Source: Pelagibius sp. Alg239-R121
GTDB lineage: Bacteria; Pseudomonadota; Alphaproteobacteria; Kiloniellales; Kiloniellaceae
NCBI RefSeq assembly: GCF_947331435.1
Contig: NZ_CAMZOF010000009.1
Location: forward strand, 186,001-250,000
DNA length: 64,000 bases
Direction: 5' to 3'
Shown here: positions 34,195 through 42,558 of the stretch, piece by piece
Layout of the letters: every line of letters begins with the position of its first letter
Numbering within the stretch: position 1 is the first letter of the stretch
Position numbers and translations under genes: made by a program
The notes under the pieces: model-generated
Seen by the model: the letters and a program-made list of their open reading frames with translations, nothing else
Told to the model about the DNA's origin: nothing
Databases searched by the model: none

Positions 34195-34803
34195 ATGGCG
34201 ACTTCAGAGTTTAAGGACGTCCAGCCGGATGATCGCAATGTGAATTCGGAGACCTGGGCGGGCTTCCAACAGCGTTTGCGCGGTTACGTTGGCGGGCGTG
34301 TGCGTCCCGACGAGGTAGACGATCTTGTCGGTGATATTCTGCTCAAACTGGTTTCTTCTAAAGATGGTCTCTCGGCCGCAAGCAATCCGACGGCCTGGAT
34401 GATGCGTGTCGCCACCAACGTGATTACTGACCATTATCGCCGCCGGGCGAGGGAGCAGAGAAAACATGCTGCCGTATCGACGGAGAATACGCTCTCGGTG
34501 GAGACTTCAGAACTTCCCGATGTTGCCGCAAACACGGAAGTTACCGCTTGTCTGACACCGTTTATTCGAAGTTTGCCAAAGCTTTACGCGGAAATCTTGA
34601 TGCTGACGGAAATTGGCGGAAAGACCCAACCGGAAGTCGCACGCCAACTTGGCTTGTCGCTTCCGGCCGTGAAGTCTCGTGTAAAAAGAGGGCGGACCAA
34701 ATTGAAGCAGGCGCTTTTACGCTGCTGCGTTCTAGAACTCGACTCTCGGGGCAATATTATTAGCTACCAACGGCGACGCGACGCCTGCGGAACACGCTGC
34801 TAG
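34195..34803 (+). CDS. SigZ-like ECF sigma factor with Cys-containing C-terminal tail
   Basis: A 202-residue group 4 sigma factor. Region 2 is seen in VRPDEVDDLVGDILLKLV and AWMMRVATNVITDHYRRR; region 4 in LPKLYAEILMLTEIGGKTQPEVARQLGLSLPAVKSRVKRGRTKLKQAL (described by position about 125-175). The tail, after RCC, has ELDSRGNIISYQRRRDACGTRC, giving four Cys that could bind metal or arsenic; this tail is typical of the SigZ type. No anti-sigma gene is adjacent. The start has no ribosome site and is six bases after the ArsI-like stop, so it is probably translationally coupled. Confidence 0.85.
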   Translation: MATSEFKDVQPDDRNVNSETWAGFQQRLRGYVGGRVRPDEVDDLVGDILLKLVSSKDGLSAASNPTAWMMRVATNVITDHYRRRAREQRKHAAVSTENTLSVETSELPDVAANTEVTACLTPFIRSLPKLYAEILMLTEIGGKTQPEVARQLGLSLPAVKSRVKRGRTKLKQALLRCCVLELDSRGNIISYQRRRDACGTRC

Positions 34804-34820
34804 CTTTTATGTGACGAAAG

Positions 34821-35573
34821 TCAACGCGGTACCTCGACGATTTCACCATTGCGTTGGCAGTCTGCAGACGCCAGTTCAACGAAAAGTTCCGTTATCTCCT
34901 CGGGGGTACGCAGGGTCTCGGGATCTTCACCTGGGAAGGCCTTTGCGCGCATCGAAGTCCGGATCGGACCAGGCGACAGCAAGTTGGCGCAGATATTGGT
35001 TTTCTCGTTCTCGGCAGCGTAGATCTTAACCAGGGAATCGAGAGCCGCCTTCGTGGCGCTGTAAATCGCCCAATAGGCTTTGTGCTTGGAAGCCGCCCCT
35101 GAAGTTACGAAGACTGCGCGTCCCGCGTCCGATAGCTTGAGCAGGGGATCGAAACTGCGCAGCAGGCGCCAGTTGGCGGTCAGATTGATGTCCAGGGTCT
35201 CACTCCAGACCTTGGGGGCAATGTGCCCAACCGGAGATAAGGTTCCGAGAAGTCCGGCGTTGCCAACCAGGATGTCGAGGCGCCCGAAGCGCTCATAAAT
35301 CGAGGCGCCCATCTGGTCGATCGCGTCGAAGTTCCGAAGATCGAGTGGCACCAGAGTCGCCGGGGCGCCACCGGCAGCCCTGATCTCATCGTCGATCTCC
35401 TCCAAGCCGCCCACGGTTTGCGCGACCAGAATAAGGTGCGCGCCCTCGGCGCCGAATCGTTTCGCCACTGCAGCGCCGATGCCGCGGGATGCCCCGGTGA
35501 TCAGGGCTATCCGGCCAGCAAGGCGTCCGTTGGCAGTCGAGGAAGGAGTTTGTTCTGTGGTTTCGTCGGTCAT
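34821..35573 (-). CDS. Short-chain dehydrogenase/reductase
   Basis: A 250-residue classical SDR: cofactor loop ITGASRGIGAAVA (about 24-36), NAG motif in VGNAGLLG, catalytic Ser in FVTSGAASKHK and YxxxK in YSATKAALD. The substrate is unknown. Its start overlaps the stop of the DUF2937 gene by ATGA, so the two are co-translated. The location downstream of purF/cvpA is common in alphaproteobacteria. It is convergent with the sigma-factor gene. Confidence 0.9.
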   Translation of the reverse strand: MTDETTEQTPSSTANGRLAGRIALITGASRGIGAAVAKRFGAEGAHLILVAQTVGGLEEIDDEIRAAGGAPATLVPLDLRNFDAIDQMGASIYERFGRLDILVGNAGLLGTLSPVGHIAPKVWSETLDINLTANWRLLRSFDPLLKLSDAGRAVFVTSGAASKHKAYWAIYSATKAALDSLVKIYAAENEKTNICANLLSPGPIRTSMRAKAFPGEDPETLRTPEEITELFVELASADCQRNGEIVEVPR

Positions 35574-36073
35574 TGCGGTGCTTTTCGGCGAAAAAGAGAA
35601 GGAATGGATTTAAGCGATTTTAAGAGGAAGATCGCGAGAAAAGCGCCTGCGGCAGCATAAGCGAGACCTTCCGGGGTAATGGGGACGGCAGGCTTGTAAG
35701 CCGTTGCCGCGGCCTCCAGTATATCGGCCTCTGCCTGAGACGCCATGATGAAGGGGCGCTGCCAAACCGGCGACTGGGTCAAACTTTCCAGGCTGATGCG
35801 TAAGCGGTCCACGTCGGCCAATTCCTGAAGAAGGATCTCACCTTGCCGTCGGTGCGCCGGAATCTGACTGGTCAGAAAGCTATCCAGATATTCCTTAAGT
35901 GGAAGTTTTTCTGCAATTGCTGCCTCCTTGATCCGATCAGCCTGCAAGGCAGCCTGATCCAGGTGCCCACCCAAACGTTGCAGATACTGCTGAAAGAACT
36001 CGGGAAACTGCGAGGTCGTCGACCCGCCTGCTGCAGCCGCGGTAAGATATACGATCCTGGCGATCAGCGGCAT
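35570..36073 (-). CDS. DUF2937 family membrane protein
   Basis: A 167-residue protein with the DUF2937 signature SQFPEFFQQYLQRLGGHLDQA near residue 20, hydrophobic segments at the N-terminus (LIARIVYLTAAAAGG) and C-terminus (GLAYAAAGAFLAIFLLKSL), and a helical middle. Function is unknown in the family. It precedes the SDR gene with a 4-base overlap and follows purF by 57 bases on the same strand. Confidence 0.78.
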   Translation of the reverse strand: MPLIARIVYLTAAAAGGSTTSQFPEFFQQYLQRLGGHLDQAALQADRIKEAAIAEKLPLKEYLDSFLTSQIPAHRRQGEILLQELADVDRLRISLESLTQSPVWQRPFIMASQAEADILEAAATAYKPAVPITPEGLAYAAAGAFLAIFLLKSLKSIPSLFRRKAPQ

Positions 36074-36130
36074 TCGGCGCTTTCGATCAGTTCAAGGTGT
36101 GGCCGCCTTTGCTTTGCCGTCGGCAAGGCG

Positions 36131-37585
36131 TCAGGCGAGCTCGGCCAGTAAGGACAGCTGCGGCGCGTTCGTTGGTTCTGAATGATCCGTGAGGCGTGTC
36201 GGATAGTCGCCGGTGAAACAGGCATCGCAGAACTGGGGCGTTTCATTATCCCGCTTTTCCTCGCCCATGGCCCTGTAGAGGCCGTCCATTGAGATAAAAG
36301 CGAGGCTGTCGACACCGATGTGTTCCGCCATCTCCGGCACGTTCATTTGCGAAGCCAGCAGTTCACTGGTTTCGGGCGTGTCGATGCCGTAGAAGCAGGA
36401 ATGCGCTGTCGGTGGCGCAGCGATCCGCATATGAACTTCGGTGGCACCGGCCGCGCGGACCATTTCCACGATCTTGATCGAAGTGGTGCCGCGCACGATC
36501 GAATCGTCGACCAGAATGACCCGCTTGCCTTCAATCATGCCACGGTTGGCGTTGTGCTTCAGGCGCACGCCAAGATGTCTGATCTGCTGCCCCGGTTCGA
36601 TAAAGGTTCGGCCGACATAATGGTTTCTGATGATGCCGAGCTCGAAGGGGATCCGGGCTTCCGCTGCATAGCCGATTGCTGCTGGAACACCCGAGTCAGG
36701 CACCGGGATAACCACGTCTGCCTCGATCGGCGTTTCATTGGCCAGTTCGACCCCGATGCGCTTGCGCGCTTCGTAGATGCTGTGGCCTTCCATAATCGAA
36801 TCGGGGCGCGCGAAGTAAATGAATTCAAAGATGCAGGCACGCTGCTTGAGCTCGGGGAAGGGCCGCATTGAATGGATTCCTGCGGAATCAAGCACAATCA
36901 TCTCGCCTGCCTCGACGTCCCTGACAAAATCGGCGCCGATGATGTCGAGAGCGCAGGTCTCAGATGCGACCACGTAGGCGTCCCCGAGTTTGCCCAGCAC
37001 CAGAGGCCGTACGCCAAGCGGGTCGCGGACTGCGACAACGCTGCTGTCGGTGATTGCGACCAGAGAATAGGCGCCTTCGATCTTGCGGACCGCTTCAATC
37101 ATCCGATCAATCAGTGTCACGCCACGCGACATGGCGATCAGATGGATAATGACCTCGGTATCCATGGTCGATTGAAAGAGAGACCCGTTGCGGACCAAGT
37201 CCTGCCGCAAATGCCGCGCATTGGTCAGGTTACCGTTGTGTGCCAGCGCAAAGCCGCCGTAGTGCAAATCGGCGAAGAGCGGCTGGACATTGCGCAAAGC
37301 CGTCTCGCCGGTCGTCGAATAGCGGACATGTCCGATTGCTGACTGCCCGGCGAGCCGGGTCATCACATCTCCGGAGGAAAAGATATCGCCGACGTGCCCG
37401 AGATCGCGGTGGGCGTTGAACTGTTCGCCGTCATAGGCAACGATGCCGGCAGCTTCCTGGCCTCGATGTTGAAGCGCGTGAAGGCCCAGGGCCGCGAGTG
37501 CCGATGCGTCGTTGTACCCGAAGATACCGAAAACGCCGCATTCTTCGCGTAACTTGTCGTCGTCGAAGGGATCGGTAGTCATCAT
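36131..37585 (-). CDS. purF: Amidophosphoribosyltransferase PurF
   Basis: Makes 5-phosphoribosylamine from PRPP and glutamine, the first committed step of purine synthesis. The 484-residue protein has the nucleophilic Cys in REECGVFGIFG (Cys about 16, so a short propeptide may be removed), the glutaminase motifs GHVRYSTTG and NLTNARHLR, and the PRPP loop VILVDDSIVRGTTS near residue 365. Its start overlaps the cvpA stop by four bases. Together with guaB and guaA the window carries three purine genes. Confidence 0.97.
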   Translation of the reverse strand: MMTTDPFDDDKLREECGVFGIFGYNDASALAALGLHALQHRGQEAAGIVAYDGEQFNAHRDLGHVGDIFSSGDVMTRLAGQSAIGHVRYSTTGETALRNVQPLFADLHYGGFALAHNGNLTNARHLRQDLVRNGSLFQSTMDTEVIIHLIAMSRGVTLIDRMIEAVRKIEGAYSLVAITDSSVVAVRDPLGVRPLVLGKLGDAYVVASETCALDIIGADFVRDVEAGEMIVLDSAGIHSMRPFPELKQRACIFEFIYFARPDSIMEGHSIYEARKRIGVELANETPIEADVVIPVPDSGVPAAIGYAAEARIPFELGIIRNHYVGRTFIEPGQQIRHLGVRLKHNANRGMIEGKRVILVDDSIVRGTTSIKIVEMVRAAGATEVHMRIAAPPTAHSCFYGIDTPETSELLASQMNVPEMAEHIGVDSLAFISMDGLYRAMGEEKRDNETPQFCDACFTGDYPTRLTDHSEPTNAPQLSLLAELA

Positions 37586-38283
37586 TGGGCCTGCTCCCGC
37601 ACTGGCTCTTTGTCACCGGCTGCCTCGATTGCGCGGCGCATCTGTTCGCGCATCAGCCGGTTATATTCGGGTTCCCCCTCTCGGGCATCTGCCTTGGGGC
37701 GAGGGGAGACGATGTCTTGAAACGCCTGATTGGCGCCTTGGATATCCTGTGCCTTTTCAACCGCATCGCGCGCCGTGTCTTCCGCCCGGCTGCGATACTG
37801 TTCCGGGATCAGGGCATTTAACATCAAAGCGCCTTCTTCAATCAGGGGCTTTGTGCGGGCTTCTTCGATCCACACCGGATGATCCTGTTGTGGGATAGCC
37901 CAGGTGTAGGCGATCCAGGCCAGGCAGACGATGACTCCGCCGCGTAAAAATCCGAACAGCATCCCAAGCGTACGGTCGAGCGGTCCCAGACCGCTGTTTC
38001 TGACATGCTGGCAAAGCATCCTGGTGAAGATTGTAAGGACAACCAGTACGGCGACAAACAGCACGACGGCGGTCGTGACCTCTGCGAAAAGATCAACGGT
38101 AATCACCTGTTTGACGTAGGGCAGGGCATAACCGAAGCCGTAGAGCGTGGCAAAACTGGCGCCAATCCAGGAGCCGACAGCCAAGACCTCGTGAACGAGG
38201 CCGCGAAACAGCGCCAGAATGCCGGAAATCACGATAACCGCGATAACGGCGATATCCGCAACGTTGATGGGCAGGCTTTCCAT
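37582..38283 (-). CDS. cvpA: CvpA family membrane protein
   Basis: A 233-residue membrane protein with four predicted helices in residues 1-130 (INVADIAVIAVIVISGILALFRG through GFLRGGVIVCLAWIAYTW) and a charged C-terminus. The pairing with purF is the same as in Escherichia coli. The family is linked to envelope homeostasis and colicin V production; its molecular role is not settled. Stop and purF start overlap by ATGA. Confidence 0.9.
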   Translation of the reverse strand: MESLPINVADIAVIAVIVISGILALFRGLVHEVLAVGSWIGASFATLYGFGYALPYVKQVITVDLFAEVTTAVVLFVAVLVVLTIFTRMLCQHVRNSGLGPLDRTLGMLFGFLRGGVIVCLAWIAYTWAIPQQDHPVWIEEARTKPLIEEGALMLNALIPEQYRSRAEDTARDAVEKAQDIQGANQAFQDIVSPRPKADAREGEPEYNRLMREQMRRAIEAAGDKEPVREQAQ

Positions 38284-38317
38284 AGTCGTTCGTCTCAGGC
38301 TTTAATCGAAAGGTGCG

Positions 38318-39760
38318 TCATTCGTCCTCGGCATCCCGCCGGCGGACCGATTTCGCGGCAAACATCGCAACGAGATCCTGCAAATGCTCGATTTCCCTAA
38401 TCTCCAGGCCGTGATCCGATTCGCGTTTCTTACTTCGTGACCGTCTGGGCGGAATCAAGGCACGCGTAAAGCCTAATTTTGCGGCCTCTTTCAAACGAGT
38501 ATCCGCTTGACTGACCGCTCGGACTTCGCCGGACAGGCCGATTTCGCCAAAAACCACCGTTTCATCCGCCACCGCCTGATCCGTCGCTGCGGAGACCAAA
38601 GCCGCGGCCACCGCCAAGTCTGCAGCGGGTTCACCAATCCGTAACCCACCGGCAACGTTTAAATATACCTCATTGCCCGCCAATGCCAGCCCGCATCTGG
38701 CCTCAAGGACCGCTAACACCATTGCCAGCCGGCTGGTGTCCCAGCCGATTACAGCCCGTCGTGGTGTGGCCTGCGGTGAGGGTGAAACCAGGGCTTGCAT
38801 CTCGACCAGAACAGGGCGCGATCCCTCCAGCCCGGCGAACACTGCTGAGCCTGAAACGTTGCCGCGCCGTTCTGCCAGAAAAAGCGCCGAAGGGTTGGCA
38901 ACTTCGCTCAAACCGTCTTCGGTCATCTCGAAAACGCCGATTTCGTCGGTTGGTCCAAAGCGGTTTTTGACTGCGCGAAGAATCCGGAAGGGGTGGCCGC
39001 GCTCGCCCTCGAAGGTCAGGACTGTGTCAACCATATGTTCGAGCACCTTGGGGCCGGCGATGACGCCTTCCTTGGTGACATGACCAACCAACAACAATGC
39101 AAAACCACGCCTTTTTGCGAGACGGATCAGTTCCTGGGCGGAGGCCCGGACCTGGGTCACGGTGCCCGGCGCGGAGTCCAGGCTGTCGATATACATGGTC
39201 TGGATGGAATCGACCACGACGATCCGCGGAGCGTCGGCACTGTCCAGGCTGGCGGCGATATCGCGTACCGAGGTCGCGGCGGCTAGCACGATATTGGTGC
39301 CATCGAGCCCAAGACGCTTTGCGCGCAACCGGACTTGATCGACGGCTTCCTCGCCGGAGATATAGGCGCATTTGACGGCAACACCGCCTGCACCCGATCC
39401 CAAAGCTGCTACGGCCTGGGTCAAGAGCGTCGATTTGCCGATGCCGGGATCGCCGCCGATAAGGACGGCTGACCCGTTAACCAAGCCGCCACCACAGACC
39501 CGGTCGAATTCAGCAATGCCGGTCGGCAGGCGCGGTGCCTGCTCGCTGGTGCCCTGAAGCTCGACGAACTCCAGCCGCTGGCCCGCGCTCCGCCGGGCGC
39601 CCGAGAGTCCGTTGCTGCGCCCCAAACCACCGGGCACAGTCTCACGCGGCGCTTCCTCGATAATGGAGTTCCATTCGTTGCAGGATTCGCAACGGCCGAT
39701 CCACTTTGCGGTGACGGCACCGCAGGACTGACAGACGTAACGGGACTGGGTCTTAGCCAT
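38318..39760 (-). CDS. radA: DNA repair protein RadA
   Basis: A 480-residue RecA-like ATPase that helps branch migration and processing of recombination intermediates. It has the N-terminal C4 zinc finger (CQSCGAVTAKWIGRCESC, about 10-27), Walker A GGDPGIGKSTLL (about 101-112), the RadA-specific KNRFG motif (KNRFGPTDEIGVFEM) and a C-terminal Lon-protease-like domain (GDTSRLAMVLAVLEARCG onward; LSGEVRAV). Next upstream on the same strand is mlaF. Confidence 0.96.
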   Translation of the reverse strand: MAKTQSRYVCQSCGAVTAKWIGRCESCNEWNSIIEEAPRETVPGGLGRSNGLSGARRSAGQRLEFVELQGTSEQAPRLPTGIAEFDRVCGGGLVNGSAVLIGGDPGIGKSTLLTQAVAALGSGAGGVAVKCAYISGEEAVDQVRLRAKRLGLDGTNIVLAAATSVRDIAASLDSADAPRIVVVDSIQTMYIDSLDSAPGTVTQVRASAQELIRLAKRRGFALLLVGHVTKEGVIAGPKVLEHMVDTVLTFEGERGHPFRILRAVKNRFGPTDEIGVFEMTEDGLSEVANPSALFLAERRGNVSGSAVFAGLEGSRPVLVEMQALVSPSPQATPRRAVIGWDTSRLAMVLAVLEARCGLALAGNEVYLNVAGGLRIGEPAADLAVAAALVSAATDQAVADETVVFGEIGLSGEVRAVSQADTRLKEAAKLGFTRALIPPRRSRSKKRESDHGLEIREIEHLQDLVAMFAAKSVRRRDAEDE

Positions 39761-39834
39761 TCGGCGACGCGTACCTTAGATTTTCCATGAGTCGCTGCAA
39801 ACTCGTGCGGTGCTTGAACAGGTAGACCACTGGG

Positions 39835-40629
39835 TCACAGCGAGCGGATCTGCATCTGGATCGGTCCCTCCGAACTGCCATGGATGAACTGCTCGACATA
39901 AGGATTACCTGAGTGATCGATATCCTTTGTCGGGCCGGACCAGATGATTTTGCCCTGAAACAGCATGGCGACCCGGTCTGAGATGCGCCGCGCACTGGCC
40001 ATATCGTGAGTGATTGAGAGCGCCGTCGCGCCAAGGCCCCGCACACATTGGACGATCAGACGATCGATCACATCGCCCATGATCGGATCGAGACCCGTGG
40101 TCGGTTCGTCGAAAAAGATGATTTCCGGATTACTCGCAATCGCCCTGGCCAGGCCGACGCGCTTACGCATGCCGCCGGACAGCTCTGCTGGAGACAGTTC
40201 GGCGACTTCTTCATTGAGGCCCACGGCAGCCAGCTTTTCCAGTGCTAAAGCCTTCGCCTCAATGCGATCCATGCCTTTGCCCTGAACCAGGCCGAAGGCG
40301 ACGTTTTCCCAAACCGGAAGGGAATCGAATAGAGCGGCGTTCTGAAATAGCATGCCGAACTTGGCGCGGACTTCTTCGAGATCCGAGCCGTAGAGCCCGA
40401 CGACTTCCTGCCCGTCAACAAGTATGCTTCCCGAATCCGGGTGCAGCAGGCCCAGAATGCATTTCAGAAGCACGGATTTCCCTGACCCGGAGCCGCCGAT
40501 GACCAACACGGACTCACCCTTGCCGATGTCCAGATCCACGCCATCCAGGATGACGTTATCTCCAAAGGCCTTCTTCAGCCCGCGGATTTGAATCTTTGGT
40601 GTGGGGTTTATGGCAGTCGGTTCGGTCAT
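39835..40629 (-). CDS. mlaF: Phospholipid-transport ABC ATPase MlaF-like
   Basis: A 264-residue ATPase of the Mla-type lipid transporter: Walker A IGGSGSGKSVLL (about 41-52), signature ELSGGMRKRVGLARA, Walker B IIFFDEPTTGLDP and H-loop SITHD. I chose ATG 40629, which overlaps the permease stop by four bases, rather than the TTG/ATG frame start at 40668. The Mla pathway keeps the outer membrane asymmetric. No mlaD-type MCE gene is adjacent in this window, so the periplasmic partner must be elsewhere. Confidence 0.9.
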   Translation of the reverse strand: MTEPTAINPTPKIQIRGLKKAFGDNVILDGVDLDIGKGESVLVIGGSGSGKSVLLKCILGLLHPDSGSILVDGQEVVGLYGSDLEEVRAKFGMLFQNAALFDSLPVWENVAFGLVQGKGMDRIEAKALALEKLAAVGLNEEVAELSPAELSGGMRKRVGLARAIASNPEIIFFDEPTTGLDPIMGDVIDRLIVQCVRGLGATALSITHDMASARRISDRVAMLFQGKIIWSGPTKDIDHSGNPYVEQFIHGSSEGPIQMQIRSL

Positions 40630-41399
40630 TGCGCGAAGAACAGTTCGGTAATGAAGTAGTTGAAGCAAAGGATCAGGATGGAAGCCGATACCACGGCGTT
40701 GGTAGTTGCTGTTCCCACACCCTGTGCGCCGCCGCGTGAATGGTATCCGTGGTAGCAGCCCATCAGAGTGACAAGGAAACCGAAAGCACTGGCCTTGACC
40801 AATCCCGAGACAACATCCTGAACCTCTACGAAGTCCACAGTGTTGGAGATGTAGGTGGCGGGGTTGAACCCCAGCTTATAGACCGAAACCAGATATCCGC
40901 CGAAGACACCGATGATGTCCGCGATCAGCACCAGGATCGGCAGAGTCACCAGCCCGGCGATCAGACGAGGTGCGACCAGATATTTGAAGGGATTGGTCGA
41001 AAGCGTATAGAGGGCGTCGATCTGTTCGGTGACCCGCATCGTGCCGATTTCCGCGGCAATGGCCGCACCCACTCTGCCGGCGACCATCAATCCGGCTAGA
41101 ACGGGACCCAGTTCGCGGGTGATCGAGACGATGACCACATTTGGAATCGCGCTCTCGGCCGAGAAGCGGGCAAAGCCGGTGTAGCTCTGCAACGCCAGAA
41201 CCATGCCGGTGAAGATGGCCGTCAGGCCCACCACGGGCAGCGAGTAATAGCCGATTTCCAGCATTTGGCGACCGATCAGCCTGGGATAGATCGGCGGGCG
41301 GACACAGTGTGTAAGCGCTGCGATCGCGAAAATCGACAGCCGTCCGGCAACTTCCAGAAAAGCAATGAAGGTCCGGCCGATAGGTTGGAGAATTGGCAT
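40626..41399 (-). CDS. mlaE: Phospholipid-transport permease MlaE-like
   Basis: A 257-residue MlaE/YrbE permease with five to six helices. The family core LPVVGLTAIFTGMVLALQSYTGF and the cytoplasmic loop ITRELGPVLAGLMVAGRVGAAIAAEIGTMRVTEQIDAL (about residues 93-130) are unmistakable. It is paired with mlaF by overlapping start and stop and follows alr by three bases. Confidence 0.93.
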   Translation of the reverse strand: MPILQPIGRTFIAFLEVAGRLSIFAIAALTHCVRPPIYPRLIGRQMLEIGYYSLPVVGLTAIFTGMVLALQSYTGFARFSAESAIPNVVIVSITRELGPVLAGLMVAGRVGAAIAAEIGTMRVTEQIDALYTLSTNPFKYLVAPRLIAGLVTLPILVLIADIIGVFGGYLVSVYKLGFNPATYISNTVDFVEVQDVVSGLVKASAFGFLVTLMGCYHGYHSRGGAQGVGTATTNAVVSASILILCFNYFITELFFAQ

Positions 41400-41402
41400 C
41401 GG

Positions 41403-42554
41403 CTAGGCGTCCAGGTACAGCCGGTGATAGCGATGACCGAGCGCGGTCAGGAGTTCGTAGCCGATTGTTCCTGCTTCGTCAGCAAGAGCGTCGACACCAG
41501 TCTTTGGATCGAGCAGGTCCACCAGAGCGCCTGGACGGGCTTCGCCCGCAGGCACGGCCGTTACGTCGAGAGTTATGAGATCCATGGATACGCGTCCCAC
41601 CACAGCAACACGGCGATCGCCGATCCAGGCGTGCCCCCTATCAGACAAGTAACGCAGATAGCCATCCGCATAACCTACAGCGACCGTCGCGATACGCATT
41701 GGGCCACCTGCCTGATGCGCGGCACCATAGCCAACGGTCTGGGGAGCGTCAATCTCGCGAACCTGCAGGATTTTACCTTGGAGTCGAACCACTTGCCGCA
41801 TCGGACTGGGTTCTGCCGGCGTTGGGTTGACGCCGTAAAGTGCTACGCCGGGCCGGGCGAGGTCGAAGTGATATTCCGGACCCAGGAAGATGCCGGAAGA
41901 ATTGGCGAAGCTGGCGGGTATCTTGGGAAAGGCGGCGTGGACTTTTTTGAATGCCGCAAGCTGTTCCCGGTTTAGCGGGTGCTCGGGTGTATCGGCGCAA
42001 GCCAGATGGCTCATCACGAGCTGAAGGTCGATAGCCTCTAGCACCTCTCTGCGCGTCAGAAGCGACTGGAACTCGCCGTCCGGCAGTCCGAGCCTGCACA
42101 TCCCGGTGTCGATGTGCAGGGCGGTGGGAAGCGCCCGTTCCTGAAGGCGGGCAAACGCGCTCCAGTCTTCAAGTTCACCGAGAGAGTTGAGGACCGGTCT
42201 GACGCCGCTCGCCAGGAATTCCTCTGCCGGAGCCGCGATCAGGCCATTCAAGACATAAATTTCGCAATCCGGCGCTGCTTGAGCGAGCGCGGTCTTCAGA
42301 CTTATGGCTTCGTCGAACTGAGCGACGAAAAAGCGCCGGGCGCCCGCGTCTGCCAGCGCTGGCCCAACTTTCGCGACACCGAGTCCGTATGCGTCCGCTT
42401 TGACCGCAGCGGCACATTGAACCCGGGGGCCGATTTCTTCACAGAGTCTGAAATAGTTGGACTGGACCGCTTTCAGATCGATTGTCAGGAGCGCGCCGGC
42501 ACGCGCCGCTGCGGGATCCTTGATCACCTGTGAGTCTGACTGAACCGGCATCAA
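41403..42554 (-). CDS. alr: Alanine racemase
   Basis: A PLP enzyme (383 residues) that makes D-alanine for peptidoglycan. The cofactor Lys is in CAAAVKADAYGLG (about residue 52), the second catalytic base Tyr in TVGYGAAH (about 268), with HIDTGMCRLG and the C-terminal beta domain VSMDLITLDVT. It lies between dnaB and mlaE in one minus-strand run. Whether it is the biosynthetic or catabolic isozyme is not visible; the neighbourhood favours biosynthetic. Confidence 0.95.
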   Translation of the reverse strand: MMPVQSDSQVIKDPAAARAGALLTIDLKAVQSNYFRLCEEIGPRVQCAAAVKADAYGLGVAKVGPALADAGARRFFVAQFDEAISLKTALAQAAPDCEIYVLNGLIAAPAEEFLASGVRPVLNSLGELEDWSAFARLQERALPTALHIDTGMCRLGLPDGEFQSLLTRREVLEAIDLQLVMSHLACADTPEHPLNREQLAAFKKVHAAFPKIPASFANSSGIFLGPEYHFDLARPGVALYGVNPTPAEPSPMRQVVRLQGKILQVREIDAPQTVGYGAAHQAGGPMRIATVAVGYADGYLRYLSDRGHAWIGDRRVAVVGRVSMDLITLDVTAVPAGEARPGALVDLLDPKTGVDALADEAGTIGYELLTALGHRYHRLYLDA

Positions 42555-42558
42555 AGCT

